From the NCBI GenBank assembly GCA_964429805.1, contig CAYSDH010000007.1:28637-92636 (forward strand): DNA of 64,000 nt, read 5' to 3'. This document shows, in pieces, positions 8,380-17,140 of this stretch (positions within the stretch are counted from its first letter, which is position 1; every line of letters begins with the position of its first letter). This stretch comes from CAYSDH01 sp964429805 (GTDB lineage Bacteria; Bacteroidota; Bacteroidia; Flavobacteriales_D; JABDKJ01). Both the position numbers and the translations under genes were made by a program. Below the pieces are notes generated by a model. That model did not search any database and had not been told where the DNA came from. It saw only the letters and a program-made list of their open reading frames with translations.

Positions 8380-9537
8380 TCACGATGCTGCCTTCTTGAG
8401 TGCTGTCCTTTTCAGCCATCGGGGCAAGACGAGCACTCCACCAATCAAGTATGGGAAGTAGGTCATGAGTCTCCAAAGTATAGCCAGCAGGCCAACTAAT
8501 GCGAGGGGCACAATAGACTCACCAAAAAATTTGGAAAACGCGTACTCAGCCAAACCTGTGCCGCCTGGGGTTGGCGAGATGAGCATAATCATCCACATCA
8601 TCAGCTGCTTGGCATATACGAAGACATGGTCTTCGATGTCTACCACCATCATAATCAGGCAGTTTAAGAGAATAAAACGTGCTGTCCATGAAGCAAATGT
8701 TGCGGCAAGCCCTTTGCCCCAATACGAAAACGGTTTTGTTCTCAACTCCTTGCTGGTCACCATCAGGTCATCTCCCCACTTGATGATGTGATAACGCCAC
8801 TTTCTGAGCAGCGGCAAGCTAAATATCTTGAGTAGCACAAATCGAAACACGCGTGGTCTAATGAGCACCGCGAAAATGAGCGTGCAGAGTATGAAAAAGG
8901 TGAGTGTATAACCAAACCAGAAGACGCCTTCGGCATTGAGGGTCATGCCCATTATGTCTGTCGTCCAATCTGCTGGAAAGAGTCCGTCAGTATTGATTAG
9001 CAGCAAGGCCATGGGCACCATTGAGATGTAAAAGAACTCATCCATCATGGCGGTAATCATCACAATGGCTGTGCTCTTTCCTAGATTAAGCCCTTCTCGC
9101 TTCAAGAAGAAAATGGCCACGCCTGACCCGCCAACTACTGATGGTGTAAGTGCCGAGGCAAATTCCCAAAGCATGACCACGTCAAAACTTTCGCGCCAAC
9201 TCAAAAACCTGTCAGTCAGCACGCGGAGTCTATACATGTAGCCACTCACACGTATAAGCAGGCAGCACACCGCGAGCAGAAAGAAGAAGAGGGCTCGCCC
9301 TGACCAATCTATTTCTGACAAGGTATCTGAGAAAGTGAGCATCTTGTAGGTGCCCTCGTCACTGAGCACGAATTCAGATTTGTCATGGGCATCCACTTTG
9401 CCATTGGCATTCTGATCGACCCACGCATAGGCTGCATCAACTGAAGACTCGACAAAACGCACCTCGGTGATGCTGTTGTACAACAAGTAACCCGCCACCA
9501 CGAAAAAAATCAGGCTAGGTATCATCACCTTGCGCAT
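8380..9537 (-). CDS. YbhN/LPG-synthase-TM-like flippase with an EF-hand-like loop
   Basis: Polytopic inner-membrane protein (385 residues from ATG 9537) of the UPF0104 / lysylphosphatidylglycerol synthase transmembrane family, members of which translocate lipids or lipid-linked glycans. The family motifs WEFASALTPSVVGGSGVAIF, near the third helix, and SPTPGGTGLAEYAF, near the C-terminus, are both clear. A longer frame begins at 9603, but a promoter box lies inside that extension (9594-9587), so the ATG at 9537 with the hydrophobic MIPSLIFFVVAGYLLY is preferred. Between helices 1 and 2 is a loop D-Q-N-A-N-G-K-V-D-A-H-D matching the EF-hand calcium-loop spacing. The substrate is unknown. Confidence 0.88.
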   Translation of the reverse strand: MRKVMIPSLIFFVVAGYLLYNSITEVRFVESSVDAAYAWVDQNANGKVDAHDKSEFVLSDEGTYKMLTFSDTLSEIDWSGRALFFFLLAVCCLLIRVSGYMYRLRVLTDRFLSWRESFDVVMLWEFASALTPSVVGGSGVAIFFLKREGLNLGKSTAIVMITAMMDEFFYISMVPMALLLINTDGLFPADWTTDIMGMTLNAEGVFWFGYTLTFFILCTLIFAVLIRPRVFRFVLLKIFSLPLLRKWRYHIIKWGDDLMVTSKELRTKPFSYWGKGLAATFASWTARFILLNCLIMMVVDIEDHVFVYAKQLMMWMIMLISPTPGGTGLAEYAFSKFFGESIVPLALVGLLAILWRLMTYFPYLIGGVLVLPRWLKRTALKKAAS

Positions 9538-9586
9538 GCTCAATTTCTCTCGTATCTCTTTTTCTTCGATGATGATTGCTTTCAGA

Positions 9587-9594
9587 CGAAAGTA
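9587..9594 (-). promoter_or_regulatory. -7 box of the YbhN-like flippase gene
   Basis: TACTTTCG on the minus strand, 49 nt before ATG 9537. It lies inside the longest open frame and is the reason for choosing the inner start. Confidence 0.5.
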
Positions 9595-9643
9595 AGAAAG
9601 CAATCCTTGTCTTCTTGATGCTTGGCACGGACTTTAAGCGCCT

Positions 9644-9651
9644 TATCTTTG
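9644..9651 (+). promoter_or_regulatory. -7 box of the arylsulfotransferase-like gene
   Basis: TATCTTTG, exact consensus, with TTGG at 9622-9625 as the -33 element (18-nt spacer) and 11 nt to the ATG at 9663. Confidence 0.65.
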
Positions 9652-9662
9652 CGTTAGTCTCT

Positions 9663-11294
9663 ATGCTTAACAAACTCACACTCATACTCGCGCTATTTCT
9701 GTCATTCACGAATGCGCGTGGTCAGCAGACTGTGGGTCTGTTGGAGTATAACGAAGGCTCTCAAACGGGATACACACTGCTTGCGCCAATGTATTCTCCC
9801 CGTGTTTTCTTGCTTGACAACTGTGGCGAAGTTGTCCATCACTGGACCTGCAGCACACGGCCTGGCTTGAGCACTTATCTGCAAGAAGATGGACTGTTGC
9901 TGCGCACAGGAGTCGTGTCAGGCACACCCTATGGCGGAGGGGGCATAGGTGGGCTCATTGAGCGATACAACTGGGATGGCTCTCTTAACTGGTCATACAC
10001 ACTAGCTAATGACAGCATGCACGCGCATCACGATGTCGCATTGATGCCCAATGGCAATATTCTTGTCTTGCTCTGGGGCTATATCTCAGAATCTGATGCG
10101 ATTAGTCAGGGCAGAATAGGCAACATAGACGATGCTGGACTTTGGCCACCCATGGTGATGGAAATCGCACCCATCGGGGTAGATAGCGCAGAAGTGGTGT
10201 GGCAGTGGAACATGAAAGACCACCTCATACAGAATGTCAATCCAAATTTGCCCAACTATGGTGCGCTTTCTGATCACCCAGAGTTGATGGATATTAATTA
10301 TTACTTCCCCTCAAACACATTTTCTGATTGGCTGCACTGCAACTCGATAGACTACAATGCCAATTTAGATCAGGTCTTGATCTCATCCAGAAATCTCAGT
10401 GAAGTGTTTGTCATAGACCACAGCACCACTACTGAAGAGGCTCAAGGACACAGCGGAGGTGCAAGCGGCCTAGGCGGAGACTTGCTATACAGATATGGCA
10501 ATCCGCAAAATTATGGGCGAGGTGAGGCTGCCGACCAAGTGCTCTTCCTCCAACATGACGCCCAATGGATTAAAGATGGTCTGCCTGGCGCAGGGTCAAT
10601 ATTGCTTTTTAACAATGAAGGCAGTTCAGACTCCATGTCTTCTGTAGACACATACCTTCCGCCTCTCAATAATCTAGGTCAGTACGACATCATGGATGAT
10701 GCACCCTATGGGCCGAGCAATGCCTCTTGGATCTATGACAACGAGGACTTTTTCTCGTCAAATATCTCAGGTGCGCAGCGCTTAGAAAATGGGAACACGC
10801 TCATCTGCTCTGGGCGAGAAGGACGTCTGTTTGAAGTAAGCGATACAGGTACTATACTTTGGGAATATGTGAACCCTGTGGTACTTCCAGACTTTGTGCT
10901 ACCACAAGGCACCGAGCCAGAGCTCAATCATGTTTTTCAGGCGCTTCGCTACCCGCCTTCATATGCTGCTTTTGATGGCCAAGAACTTGTGTCTGAAGGT
11001 CCACTAGAGATGGAACCGATTACTTCAGAATGTGTGTCACTTAGCGCTTCAGGGGCCCAGGCTTTGGACTTTGAATGGCGTGTGTTTTCAGAACACCTTG
11101 AGATACACACGCCCATCTTTAATGGACAGTGGAGCGCAGAATTAATAGACCTGACAGGAAAACAGCTTACTGTGCAGACTGATGCCTCAGAAACAAAACG
11201 AATCTCTATGAGCGGGCGAGCCGCTGGCTTGTATGTGATCACTGTGTCAAATCAAGCACACAGGGTGTCTCACAAGATATTTTGGGCGGAATAA
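9663..11294 (+). CDS. Secreted arylsulfotransferase-like protein with T9SS type A sorting domain
   Basis: 543 residues from ATG 9663; the frame is open further upstream, but the promoter at 9644 and the signal peptide LTLILALFLSFTNARG fix this start. The body resembles bacterial ASST/arylsulfotransferase beta-propellers: VVHHWTCSTRPGLSTYL, the His-rich HAHHDVALMPNGNILVLLW, GDLLYRYGNPQNYGRG, FLQHDAQWI and GAQRLENGNTLICSGREGR, each a blade-like repeat. The propeller histidines are present, but activity is not assured. The last 75 residues (from about FEWRVFSEHLEIHTP to HKIFWAE) form a type A sorting domain, so the protein should cross the outer membrane by the T9SS and be released or anchored outside. 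It directly precedes an MBOAT/SGNH pair. Confidence 0.85.
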   Translation: MLNKLTLILALFLSFTNARGQQTVGLLEYNEGSQTGYTLLAPMYSPRVFLLDNCGEVVHHWTCSTRPGLSTYLQEDGLLLRTGVVSGTPYGGGGIGGLIERYNWDGSLNWSYTLANDSMHAHHDVALMPNGNILVLLWGYISESDAISQGRIGNIDDAGLWPPMVMEIAPIGVDSAEVVWQWNMKDHLIQNVNPNLPNYGALSDHPELMDINYYFPSNTFSDWLHCNSIDYNANLDQVLISSRNLSEVFVIDHSTTTEEAQGHSGGASGLGGDLLYRYGNPQNYGRGEAADQVLFLQHDAQWIKDGLPGAGSILLFNNEGSSDSMSSVDTYLPPLNNLGQYDIMDDAPYGPSNASWIYDNEDFFSSNISGAQRLENGNTLICSGREGRLFEVSDTGTILWEYVNPVVLPDFVLPQGTEPELNHVFQALRYPPSYAAFDGQELVSEGPLEMEPITSECVSLSASGAQALDFEWRVFSEHLEIHTPIFNGQWSAELIDLTGKQLTVQTDASETKRISMSGRAAGLYVITVSNQAHRVSHKIFWAE

Positions 11295-11360
11295 ATTCCC
11301 ATTTTTTGGCTGGGGCCTCGTATATTCAGCGGCCAATCAGACCGCTCCATTCCTTTAGCC

Positions 11361-12753
11361 ATGTTGTTTAACACCATAGAGTATCTCTTCTTTTTGCCTT
11401 CTGTAGTTATACTGTACTACATGGTCTCCTATCAATACAGATGGATGCTGCTACTCTTGGCTAGCTATCTTTTTTATGCCAGTTGGAATCCCGCTTATCT
11501 TGCTCTAATCATAGGCTCAACGCTGGTAGATTATTTCTGCGGTTTAAGAATGGAGCAAGCAAAAACTAAAAAGCAGCGCTTTCCTTTTCTGATTCTCAGC
11601 CTCTGCATTAATCTAGGTTTACTCTTGACCTTCAAGTACCTTGACTTTTTCTTTGGTTCGGTGAACTCCCTGTTTGCAAGTGACTTTCCACTTTTTAATC
11701 TTCTCCTGCCTGTCGGCATCTCGTTCTATACCTTTCAGACTCTCAGCTACTCCATAGATGTATACAAAGGCAGGCTGCGTGCGGAGCGACACTTAGGATA
11801 TTTTGCCCTCTATGTGTCATTCTTTCCGCAACTAGTTGCTGGACCTATTGAACGATTTTCATCACTTACACCTCAGTTTAAAAAGGACCATGCACTCAGT
11901 AAGACGAACCTAGCCAATGGACTGCGCCTAATTTTTTTGGGCTTTTCATCAAAATGGTCATCGCAGATAATCTGTCTGTCTTTGTAGACCAAGTATATGA
12001 GGCACCATCTGGATATAGCGGCTTAGAAATACTGCTTGGTATGGGCTTTTATTCATTTCAGATTTACGCTGATTTTTTTGGCTACTCCATCATTGCTATA
12101 GGCAGTGCGCGACTGCTTGGGGTTAAGTTGATGGACAATTTTAAAACCCCATACCTCTCTTTAGGTATCGGAGAGTTTTGGCAGCGATGGCACATCTCAC
12201 TCTCGACTTGGTTTAGAGACTACCTCTACTTCCCGATGGGCGGCAATAGGGTTGCTATATGGCGATGGTTGTATAACATATTTACCGTGTTTTTACTTAG
12301 TGGTATTTGGCATGGTGCAAATTGGACCTTTGTCTTTTGGGGCGGGCTTTATGCCTTGGTCTATGTCATTGAGAACAGGCTAGATAGTGTATGTGACACA
12401 TCGGCTAAACCATCGTTTTTAAAGCGACTAATCCTCACTGCAAAAACATTTATACTCGTCACACTAATTTGGGTCTTTTTCAGAAGTCCAAGTATTACTG
12501 TTGCCTTTGAGATGTTTGGCGCAGTCTGGTCCAACCTGAGCTTGCCGAGTTCATCTTTACAGGTGCTTGCAGTTATCTGGCTTACGTTAGGAGCTTTTAT
12601 TCTCAGTGACTTCTTATGTACAATAAGAGGTTTGATACGGTCATTTCAGCATTGAGTATGCCCGTAAGGTGGTCTGTTTATGCCTTTCTCCTTTTCGCAG
12701 TTTGTTCTTTTTCAGGTGTTATCGATCATCCTTTCATCTACTTCCAATTCTGA
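11361..12753 (+). pseudogene. MBOAT O-acyltransferase (AlgI/DltB type), two frameshifts
   Basis: Polytopic acyltransferase that hands an acyl group across the inner membrane for polysaccharide or surface O-acylation. The protein is encoded in three successive frames. Frame A (from ATG 11361) runs from MLFNTIEYLFFLPSVVILYY to GLRLI. After the seven-T run at 11932-11938 the family continues one frame back (FGLFIKMVIADNLSVFVDQV, then FWQRWHISLSTWFRDYLYFP and the catalytic-His motif SGIWHGANWTFVFWGG). Near 12616 it moves back another frame to MYNKRFDTVISALSMP and ends with the family C-terminus FIYFQF at 12751-12753. Adding one T in the run and one A near 12616 restores a continuous 464-residue protein of normal length. 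Either the gene is freshly broken, or the T-run is variable, or the sequence has two base-loss errors. All catalytic segments are intact. Confidence 0.88.
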
Positions 12754-14241
12754 ATGAACAAGGACATTGCTACATATCTTGGTTCTCGCCTCATCCTGTT
12801 ATTGATTCTGTTTGTCATTCTCAATCAGATTTATGTCGTCTTCTTTTTAGAGTCAGACTTGCAGAAACATTGCAAGGCGATTGGGAAAATTAGAGCAGTT
12901 GATTCAGACACTGACATTCTCTATTTAGGAGAGTCGTCAAACACAGCCTTTCGTCAGGATGATGTTGACACTAGACCAATCAGTGCTATGATTCATGATT
13001 TTTATCCTGAGCTAAAGGTGAAAAACGTGACGTATGAGGCTAGTCACGCAGGAATTTATCTCAGCTTGCTCGAAAACATTAGTCTTGAAAATGAAAACCC
13101 GGTGGTCATTGTGACCATGAATATGCGATCCTTTAACGCACGGTGGATACATTCCAAGCTAGAAAACGCGCTTCGAAAGAGCACACTGCTATTAGAAAAT
13201 CGTCCGGCCATTGTTAATCGCTTATTGATGGGGCTTAGTGCGTATCAATCTGGAACCGAAGCCGAGATCCTTGAGGAGATACAAGAGCACTGGAAGAATG
13301 ATGTGATCCGCTCTGAACTGGAGCTGAACTATGAGTCAATCTATGAGTGGAATCGAGCGATTGCCATCAACGGTGTTCTTGATTCATTGGGAAAGTGGGA
13401 TGAAGCAAAAACCCAGTTAAGCGCTCATTATGTGAAGACGTATGCTTTTTCTATTGACACGCTGACTAACCCACGCATCAAGGATTTTGATGCAATTATT
13501 TCACTTTCCAAAAAGCGAGGATGGAAACTGGTGTTCAACCTTATGGCTGAAAACACCGAAAAAGCCGCAGCACTGCACGGCAATCAATTACTGTCTTTGA
13601 TGGAGTCTAACAGAGATCTCCTGCATAGTTATTTCAGTCGCAAAGGAGTGTTGGTGGTTGACAATCTAGAGTTAGTGTCAGACGAGCAATTTATAGATCA
13701 GGATTGGACCACTGAGCACTACGCCCAGAAAGGTAGAATGAAGATTGCTCAGCACGTGTCCAGCTCCATGAGTCCATTTTTAGCTGCTTATTACCGAGAA
13801 GAGGGTCGCCTTGCTGAGCTGGCTCTAGCAGGTGAAAAATCGCACAGCTGGAATGCTCAAGATCACTTTGAAAAAGGTCACGAGTACAACAATATGACTG
13901 AGGTCTCTACAGGTGCAGGAGTCGAATTTGGCTGCACGTTTCAGCGCAAAGATGTGGACCTTGTTGCGCTTGGTGCGACTACAGTTCAAGTAAAAATCAT
14001 GGCCTCCAGTAAGACCCTAAATGATCAGGCAAGCATGGTGCTGGAATTAGTTGGGACGGCACGTGGATATATTTTTGATTCTAAACCAATGAAGATTAGT
14101 GGGTCTGATTCTTGGGCTAATTATGAAATTGAATTTAATCTGCCCCCAGACATTGCCACCGCTGAGGCTCTAAAAGTGTATGTCGATAACCCCTCCGATA
14201 TTCAAGTTAAGGTCAAAGACATTTCCCTCATTTTTAATTAA
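12754..14241 (+). CDS. SGNH/DltD-like membrane-anchored partner of the MBOAT
   Basis: 495 residues. Its ATG begins at the base after the MBOAT stop, so the two are co-translated. One N-terminal membrane helix (about 11-33) is followed by an extracytoplasmic SGNH/DltD-like domain: DILYLGESSNTAF with candidate nucleophile Ser61, VVIVTMNMRSFN as the second strand/Asn segment, and DWTTEHYAQKG with candidate Asp317/His322. MBOAT plus an anchored SGNH protein is the usual two-part surface O-acylation system. The last 110 or so residues form an extra beta-rich domain (FGCTFQRKDVD, VQVKIMASSKT, WANYEIEFNLPP) resembling a jelly-roll carbohydrate-binding fold; that is inference from pattern. The frame is intact although the MBOAT is not. 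Confidence 0.8.
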   Translation: MNKDIATYLGSRLILLLILFVILNQIYVVFFLESDLQKHCKAIGKIRAVDSDTDILYLGESSNTAFRQDDVDTRPISAMIHDFYPELKVKNVTYEASHAGIYLSLLENISLENENPVVIVTMNMRSFNARWIHSKLENALRKSTLLLENRPAIVNRLLMGLSAYQSGTEAEILEEIQEHWKNDVIRSELELNYESIYEWNRAIAINGVLDSLGKWDEAKTQLSAHYVKTYAFSIDTLTNPRIKDFDAIISLSKKRGWKLVFNLMAENTEKAAALHGNQLLSLMESNRDLLHSYFSRKGVLVVDNLELVSDEQFIDQDWTTEHYAQKGRMKIAQHVSSSMSPFLAAYYREEGRLAELALAGEKSHSWNAQDHFEKGHEYNNMTEVSTGAGVEFGCTFQRKDVDLVALGATTVQVKIMASSKTLNDQASMVLELVGTARGYIFDSKPMKISGSDSWANYEIEFNLPPDIATAEALKVYVDNPSDIQVKVKDISLIFN

Positions 14242-14310
14242 TTCTGACGGTGACAAGAGAAGCACATCGTGCCTGAAAATTGTCCTGCTAGAGAGAGAAA
14301 AAATCACACA

Positions 14311-14673
14311 ATGAATAAGATATACCACCTCGGCAACTGCGGCACATGCCAAAAGATAATCGCTCAGCTAAATGATATTGACTCTTTTGAGCAACAAGAA
14401 ATAAAAACCGAAAGCATCAGCCCTGAGCAGTTAGACCAGATGAAGGCGATGGCCGGTTCGTACGAAGCACTGTTTAGCCGAAGAGCTATGAAATACAGAA
14501 GCATGGGGCTCAACGAGCAAGAGCTCAGCGAGAAGGATTATCGAAAATATATACTTGAAGAGTACACGTTTTTGAAGCGACCAGTCATCATTATTGACGA
14601 AGACATATTCGTGGGCAACGCCAAGAAAAATGTGGAAAGTGCTGTAAGGAGGTCTGCTCAAATAGCCAGCTAA
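14311..14673 (+). CDS. ArsC/Spx-family thioredoxin-fold protein
   Basis: 120 residues from ATG 14311 (the frame is open from 14269, but the family begins MNKIYHLGNCGTCQKI). It has the CxxC motif Cys-Gly-Thr-Cys after the first strand, the SRRAMKYRS arginine segment, and FLKRPVIIIDEDIFVGN, matching the conserved cis-proline region of arsenate reductase/Spx proteins. Many homologues reduce arsenate, but others are regulators or have unknown roles. A CxxC in place of the single ArsC cysteine leans towards the Spx/YffB side. No ars genes are nearby, so the substrate is open. Confidence 0.85.
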   Translation: MNKIYHLGNCGTCQKIIAQLNDIDSFEQQEIKTESISPEQLDQMKAMAGSYEALFSRRAMKYRSMGLNEQELSEKDYRKYILEEYTFLKRPVIIIDEDIFVGNAKKNVESAVRRSAQIAS

Positions 14674-14679
14674 TCGCTG

Positions 14680-14687
14680 TACTTTCG
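14680..14687 (+). promoter_or_regulatory. -7 box of the EamA transporter gene, predicted leaderless
   Basis: TACTTTCG ends four bases before the ATG at 14692. With the usual distance to the transcription start the message would begin at or next to the start codon. Confidence 0.6.
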
Positions 14688-14691
14688 GCCC

Positions 14692-15627
14692 ATGGCGAAA
14701 AGCACGCTTACGGCTCATCTTGCGCTTTTTGGAGTCGCTCTAATATATGGGTCTAACTATGTGATTGCGAAAGGAATCATGCCCGACATAGTAGGCCCTT
14801 CTGGCTTCATTTTTTTGAGGGTATACGGAGCGAGTATTCTATTTCTATCCGTCATTTTCATCTTGAGAAAAAAGATGCCTGACAAAAAGGACTTAGGTCG
14901 TCTGGCACTCTGTGGACTGTTTGGTATCGCCATTAATCAGCTGATGTTTTTCAATGGCTTGAGTCGCACTACGGCCATTAACAGTGCCATTATCATGACC
15001 ACCACGCCAATTATTGTCTTGATATTGAGTGCCATTATTCTCAAAGAGAGGGTAACCTCCAGGAAGATTATCGGCATCATTTTCGGAGCGGTAGGAGCAA
15101 TCGGTCTTGTTGTTTTAAGTGCCAGAGGAAATCTACCTGGCGTTTCTGTCACGGGCGATTCTATGATCTTGATTAATGCCATCTCGTTTTCGCTGTATCT
15201 CGTCATCGTCAAACCGCTTATGTCAAAGTATGATCCGATAACCGTCATCTCTTGGGCCTTCTTTTTTGGCGCCATCTACATCTTGCCATTTAGTCTGGGT
15301 CAAGCCATGGAAATTGACTGGCCAGCATTGGAGCCGCAGCAACTTTTTAGCATCATTTATGTCGTAGTGGTAGCCACTTTTGTGGTGTATCTGCTCAACG
15401 TGTTTGCGCTGAGCATACTCAGCCCCAATATCGTGTCAAGCTATATCTACCTCCAGCCGGTAGTCACCCTTGGGTTTGGCTTTCTGTTTTTTTCGCTTGG
15501 CTTATTTGACGCCAAGAGGCCAGCGTTTAGTGTGGGCACTGCAGTGTGTACAGGGTTGATTTTCGTAGGCGTGTACTTGGTGGGGAGAAAGGCCAAGAAG
15601 GAAAACCTGCCATCAGCTGCGAGGTAA
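14692..15627 (+). CDS. EamA/DMT-family transporter
   Basis: Inner-membrane drug/metabolite transporter of 311 residues with ten hydrophobic segments arranged as two EamA repeats of about 140 residues each. The first repeat holds YGSNYVIAKGIMPDIVGPSG and ALCGLFGIAINQLMFFNGLSR; the second begins GDSMILINAISFSLYLVIVK and includes YLNVFALSILSPNIVSSYIYLQPV. Substrates in this family range from amino acids to nucleotide sugars, and none can be inferred here. The C-terminal tail is lysine-rich and cytoplasmic. It has its own promoter. Confidence 0.92.
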   Translation: MAKSTLTAHLALFGVALIYGSNYVIAKGIMPDIVGPSGFIFLRVYGASILFLSVIFILRKKMPDKKDLGRLALCGLFGIAINQLMFFNGLSRTTAINSAIIMTTTPIIVLILSAIILKERVTSRKIIGIIFGAVGAIGLVVLSARGNLPGVSVTGDSMILINAISFSLYLVIVKPLMSKYDPITVISWAFFFGAIYILPFSLGQAMEIDWPALEPQQLFSIIYVVVVATFVVYLLNVFALSILSPNIVSSYIYLQPVVTLGFGFLFFSLGLFDAKRPAFSVGTAVCTGLIFVGVYLVGRKAKKENLPSAAR

Positions 15628-15628
15628 T

Positions 15629-15662
15629 AAGGGACTGGATTAATCCGTTATACAGCGTCCCA
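15629..15662 (+). terminator. Possible weak hairpin after the EamA gene
   Basis: GGGAC at 15629 pairs with GTCCC near 15658-15662 and encloses the perfect palindrome GGATTAATCC. There is no T-run, so a terminator role is only a suggestion. Confidence 0.25.
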
Positions 15663-15673
15663 ATTACCATTCG

Positions 15674-16417
15674 ATGAACGCTGTGCGCCTCCACCCCTAT
15701 TTTTTCAGTTTTATTCTCTTCTCCATCAGTGTTGGCGCAATAGCCCAAGACGAAGGGGGAAATGCCATTCACCGATTCTCAGTGTACAGCAATTTTTCTA
15801 CTGATTTTGACCCCGAGGTTTTTGATTCTGGTCAGTTTTCAGAAGAGCCTCTGTCATTCATAAAATCTGACTTTGAGCTTGGCTACATATCACTTGCATA
15901 CACACGAATCATAGGTGACGGAAAGGCTCAGGGTATAGAATTATCAAGACTTAAAATTAGCAGAGAACTCAAAAGTGCACCCGTTGTGGTTGACAGTCTT
16001 GGCATACGAACGCGAACCATCCGTGAGGCAGATGTGAGACTCGCTTTTCGATACATCTATTCTGTTGAGGTTGTTAGTGGCTTTGGCAAAAATGATGATT
16101 GGAGGCTATCACTAGGTGCAGCGCTACGTCCATACCTGCACCAATTTTCCCTAAGCCCTAGTGCAACACAAGTCTTGAACACTGTTCGCACAGAGTTTGG
16201 AATTGGATGTCAACTAATACCTCATCTCGAACGAAGTTTAAAGGGACCATTTCACTTAGAGATTGATATCCCTATTAATTTAGTTCAGGTTGAATGGGAT
16301 TCGGATTCTGAGGCCAATCCAAGAATACCGATACGGCATCGAAGAAGTACTGCTTTTAACTCCAGCCTTTTTCCTAAAAAGTTTGCTTTGAGGGCTGGTA
16401 TAGGTTACTCATTTTGA
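15674..16417 (+). CDS. Probable outer-membrane beta-barrel protein, unknown function
   Basis: 247 residues with a signal peptide (FFSFILFSISVGAIAQ, cut after AQ). The mature chain shows alternating amphipathic strands with aromatic ends (HRFSVYSNFSTDF, FELGYISLAYTRIIGDG, VRLAFRYIYSVEVV, WRLSLGAALRPYLHQFSL, FHLEIDIPINLVQVEW) and ends FALRAGIGYSF, with the C-terminal Phe typical of outer-membrane barrels. It resembles the unnamed porin-like proteins common in Flavobacteriales. No functional motif is seen. Confidence 0.75.
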   Translation: MNAVRLHPYFFSFILFSISVGAIAQDEGGNAIHRFSVYSNFSTDFDPEVFDSGQFSEEPLSFIKSDFELGYISLAYTRIIGDGKAQGIELSRLKISRELKSAPVVVDSLGIRTRTIREADVRLAFRYIYSVEVVSGFGKNDDWRLSLGAALRPYLHQFSLSPSATQVLNTVRTEFGIGCQLIPHLERSLKGPFHLEIDIPINLVQVEWDSDSEANPRIPIRHRRSTAFNSSLFPKKFALRAGIGYSF

Positions 16418-16434
16418 AGACGGTTTATTGGCAA

Positions 16435-17136
16435 CTAACCGACAACATCAAAGTCAAAAACATTGGCCAAGTTTAGCAAGAGTTCGCGCTTCACTTTTTC
16501 TAAATCGACTTTTCTGCCTAACTCCTTTTCTAGACTCGTGACTGCCTTGTCATCAATGCCACAGGGTACAATGTTGCCAAAGTAACTCAGGTCTGAGTTG
16601 ACGTTAAATGCAAAGCCATGCATGGTAACCCAGCGACTACACTTCACCCCTAAGGCGGCAATTTTTCTGGACTTTACAGGGTCATCAGGGTCGAGCCACA
16701 CGCCTGTCATGCCTTCTAGTCTGCCCGCTTCTATCTGATAATCTTGCAGTGTGAGAATGATGGCCTCCTCGAGTGAGCGCATGTATTTTCCTATGTCAGT
16801 AAAGAATTGCTCAAGGTCTAAAATGGGATAGCCGACTATCTGCCCGGGGCCGTGATAGGTGATGTCACCACCTCGATTAATCTCATAGTAGGTAGCCTCT
16901 TTTTCTTCCAGTCCTTTGTCGTCAATCAGCAAGTGATCTACACTCCCACTCTTACCCAGCGTATAGACGTGCGGGTGCTCCACAAACAGCAGATGATTTT
17001 CTGGCAACACAGGGTCAGTTGACCCTTTATTTGTTTTCTTGAGGTCAACAGCTTTTTTGAGCAAAGACTCTTGAAGGTCCCAGCACGCTTTGTAGTCCAT
17101 CTGACCGAGGTCACGGAAGTGTACTTTAGGTGTCAT
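16435..17136 (-). CDS. lipB: Lipoyl (octanoyl) transferase
   Basis: Moves octanoate from acyl-carrier protein to lipoyl domains of 2-oxoacid dehydrogenases and GcvH, in the cytoplasm. 233 residues. The family signature RGGDITYHGPGQIVGYPILD is at residues 88-107. The catalytic pair is Lys165 in AALGVKCSRWVTMHGFAFNV and Cys192 in NIVPCGIDDKAVTSL. Its promoter box ends four bases from the ATG, so its mRNA is predicted leaderless. It converges on the outer-membrane protein gene with a 17-nt gap. LipA is not in the window. Confidence 0.97.
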   Translation of the reverse strand: MTPKVHFRDLGQMDYKACWDLQESLLKKAVDLKKTNKGSTDPVLPENHLLFVEHPHVYTLGKSGSVDHLLIDDKGLEEKEATYYEINRGGDITYHGPGQIVGYPILDLEQFFTDIGKYMRSLEEAIILTLQDYQIEAGRLEGMTGVWLDPDDPVKSRKIAALGVKCSRWVTMHGFAFNVNSDLSYFGNIVPCGIDDKAVTSLEKELGRKVDLEKVKRELLLNLANVFDFDVVG

Positions 17137-17140
17137 GGTG

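Noticed and set aside
11930..11950. Programmed -1 ribosomal frameshift as the sole explanation of the split MBOAT gene
   Set aside because: The T-rich site could slip, but a second shift of the same direction near 12616 occurs at a non-slippery sequence, so mutation or lost bases explain both more simply.
12669..12893. Separate small gene after the MBOAT
   Set aside because: It is an out-of-frame reading across the MBOAT C-terminus and the start of the SGNH gene; the true frame there encodes the MBOAT tail and then the partner.
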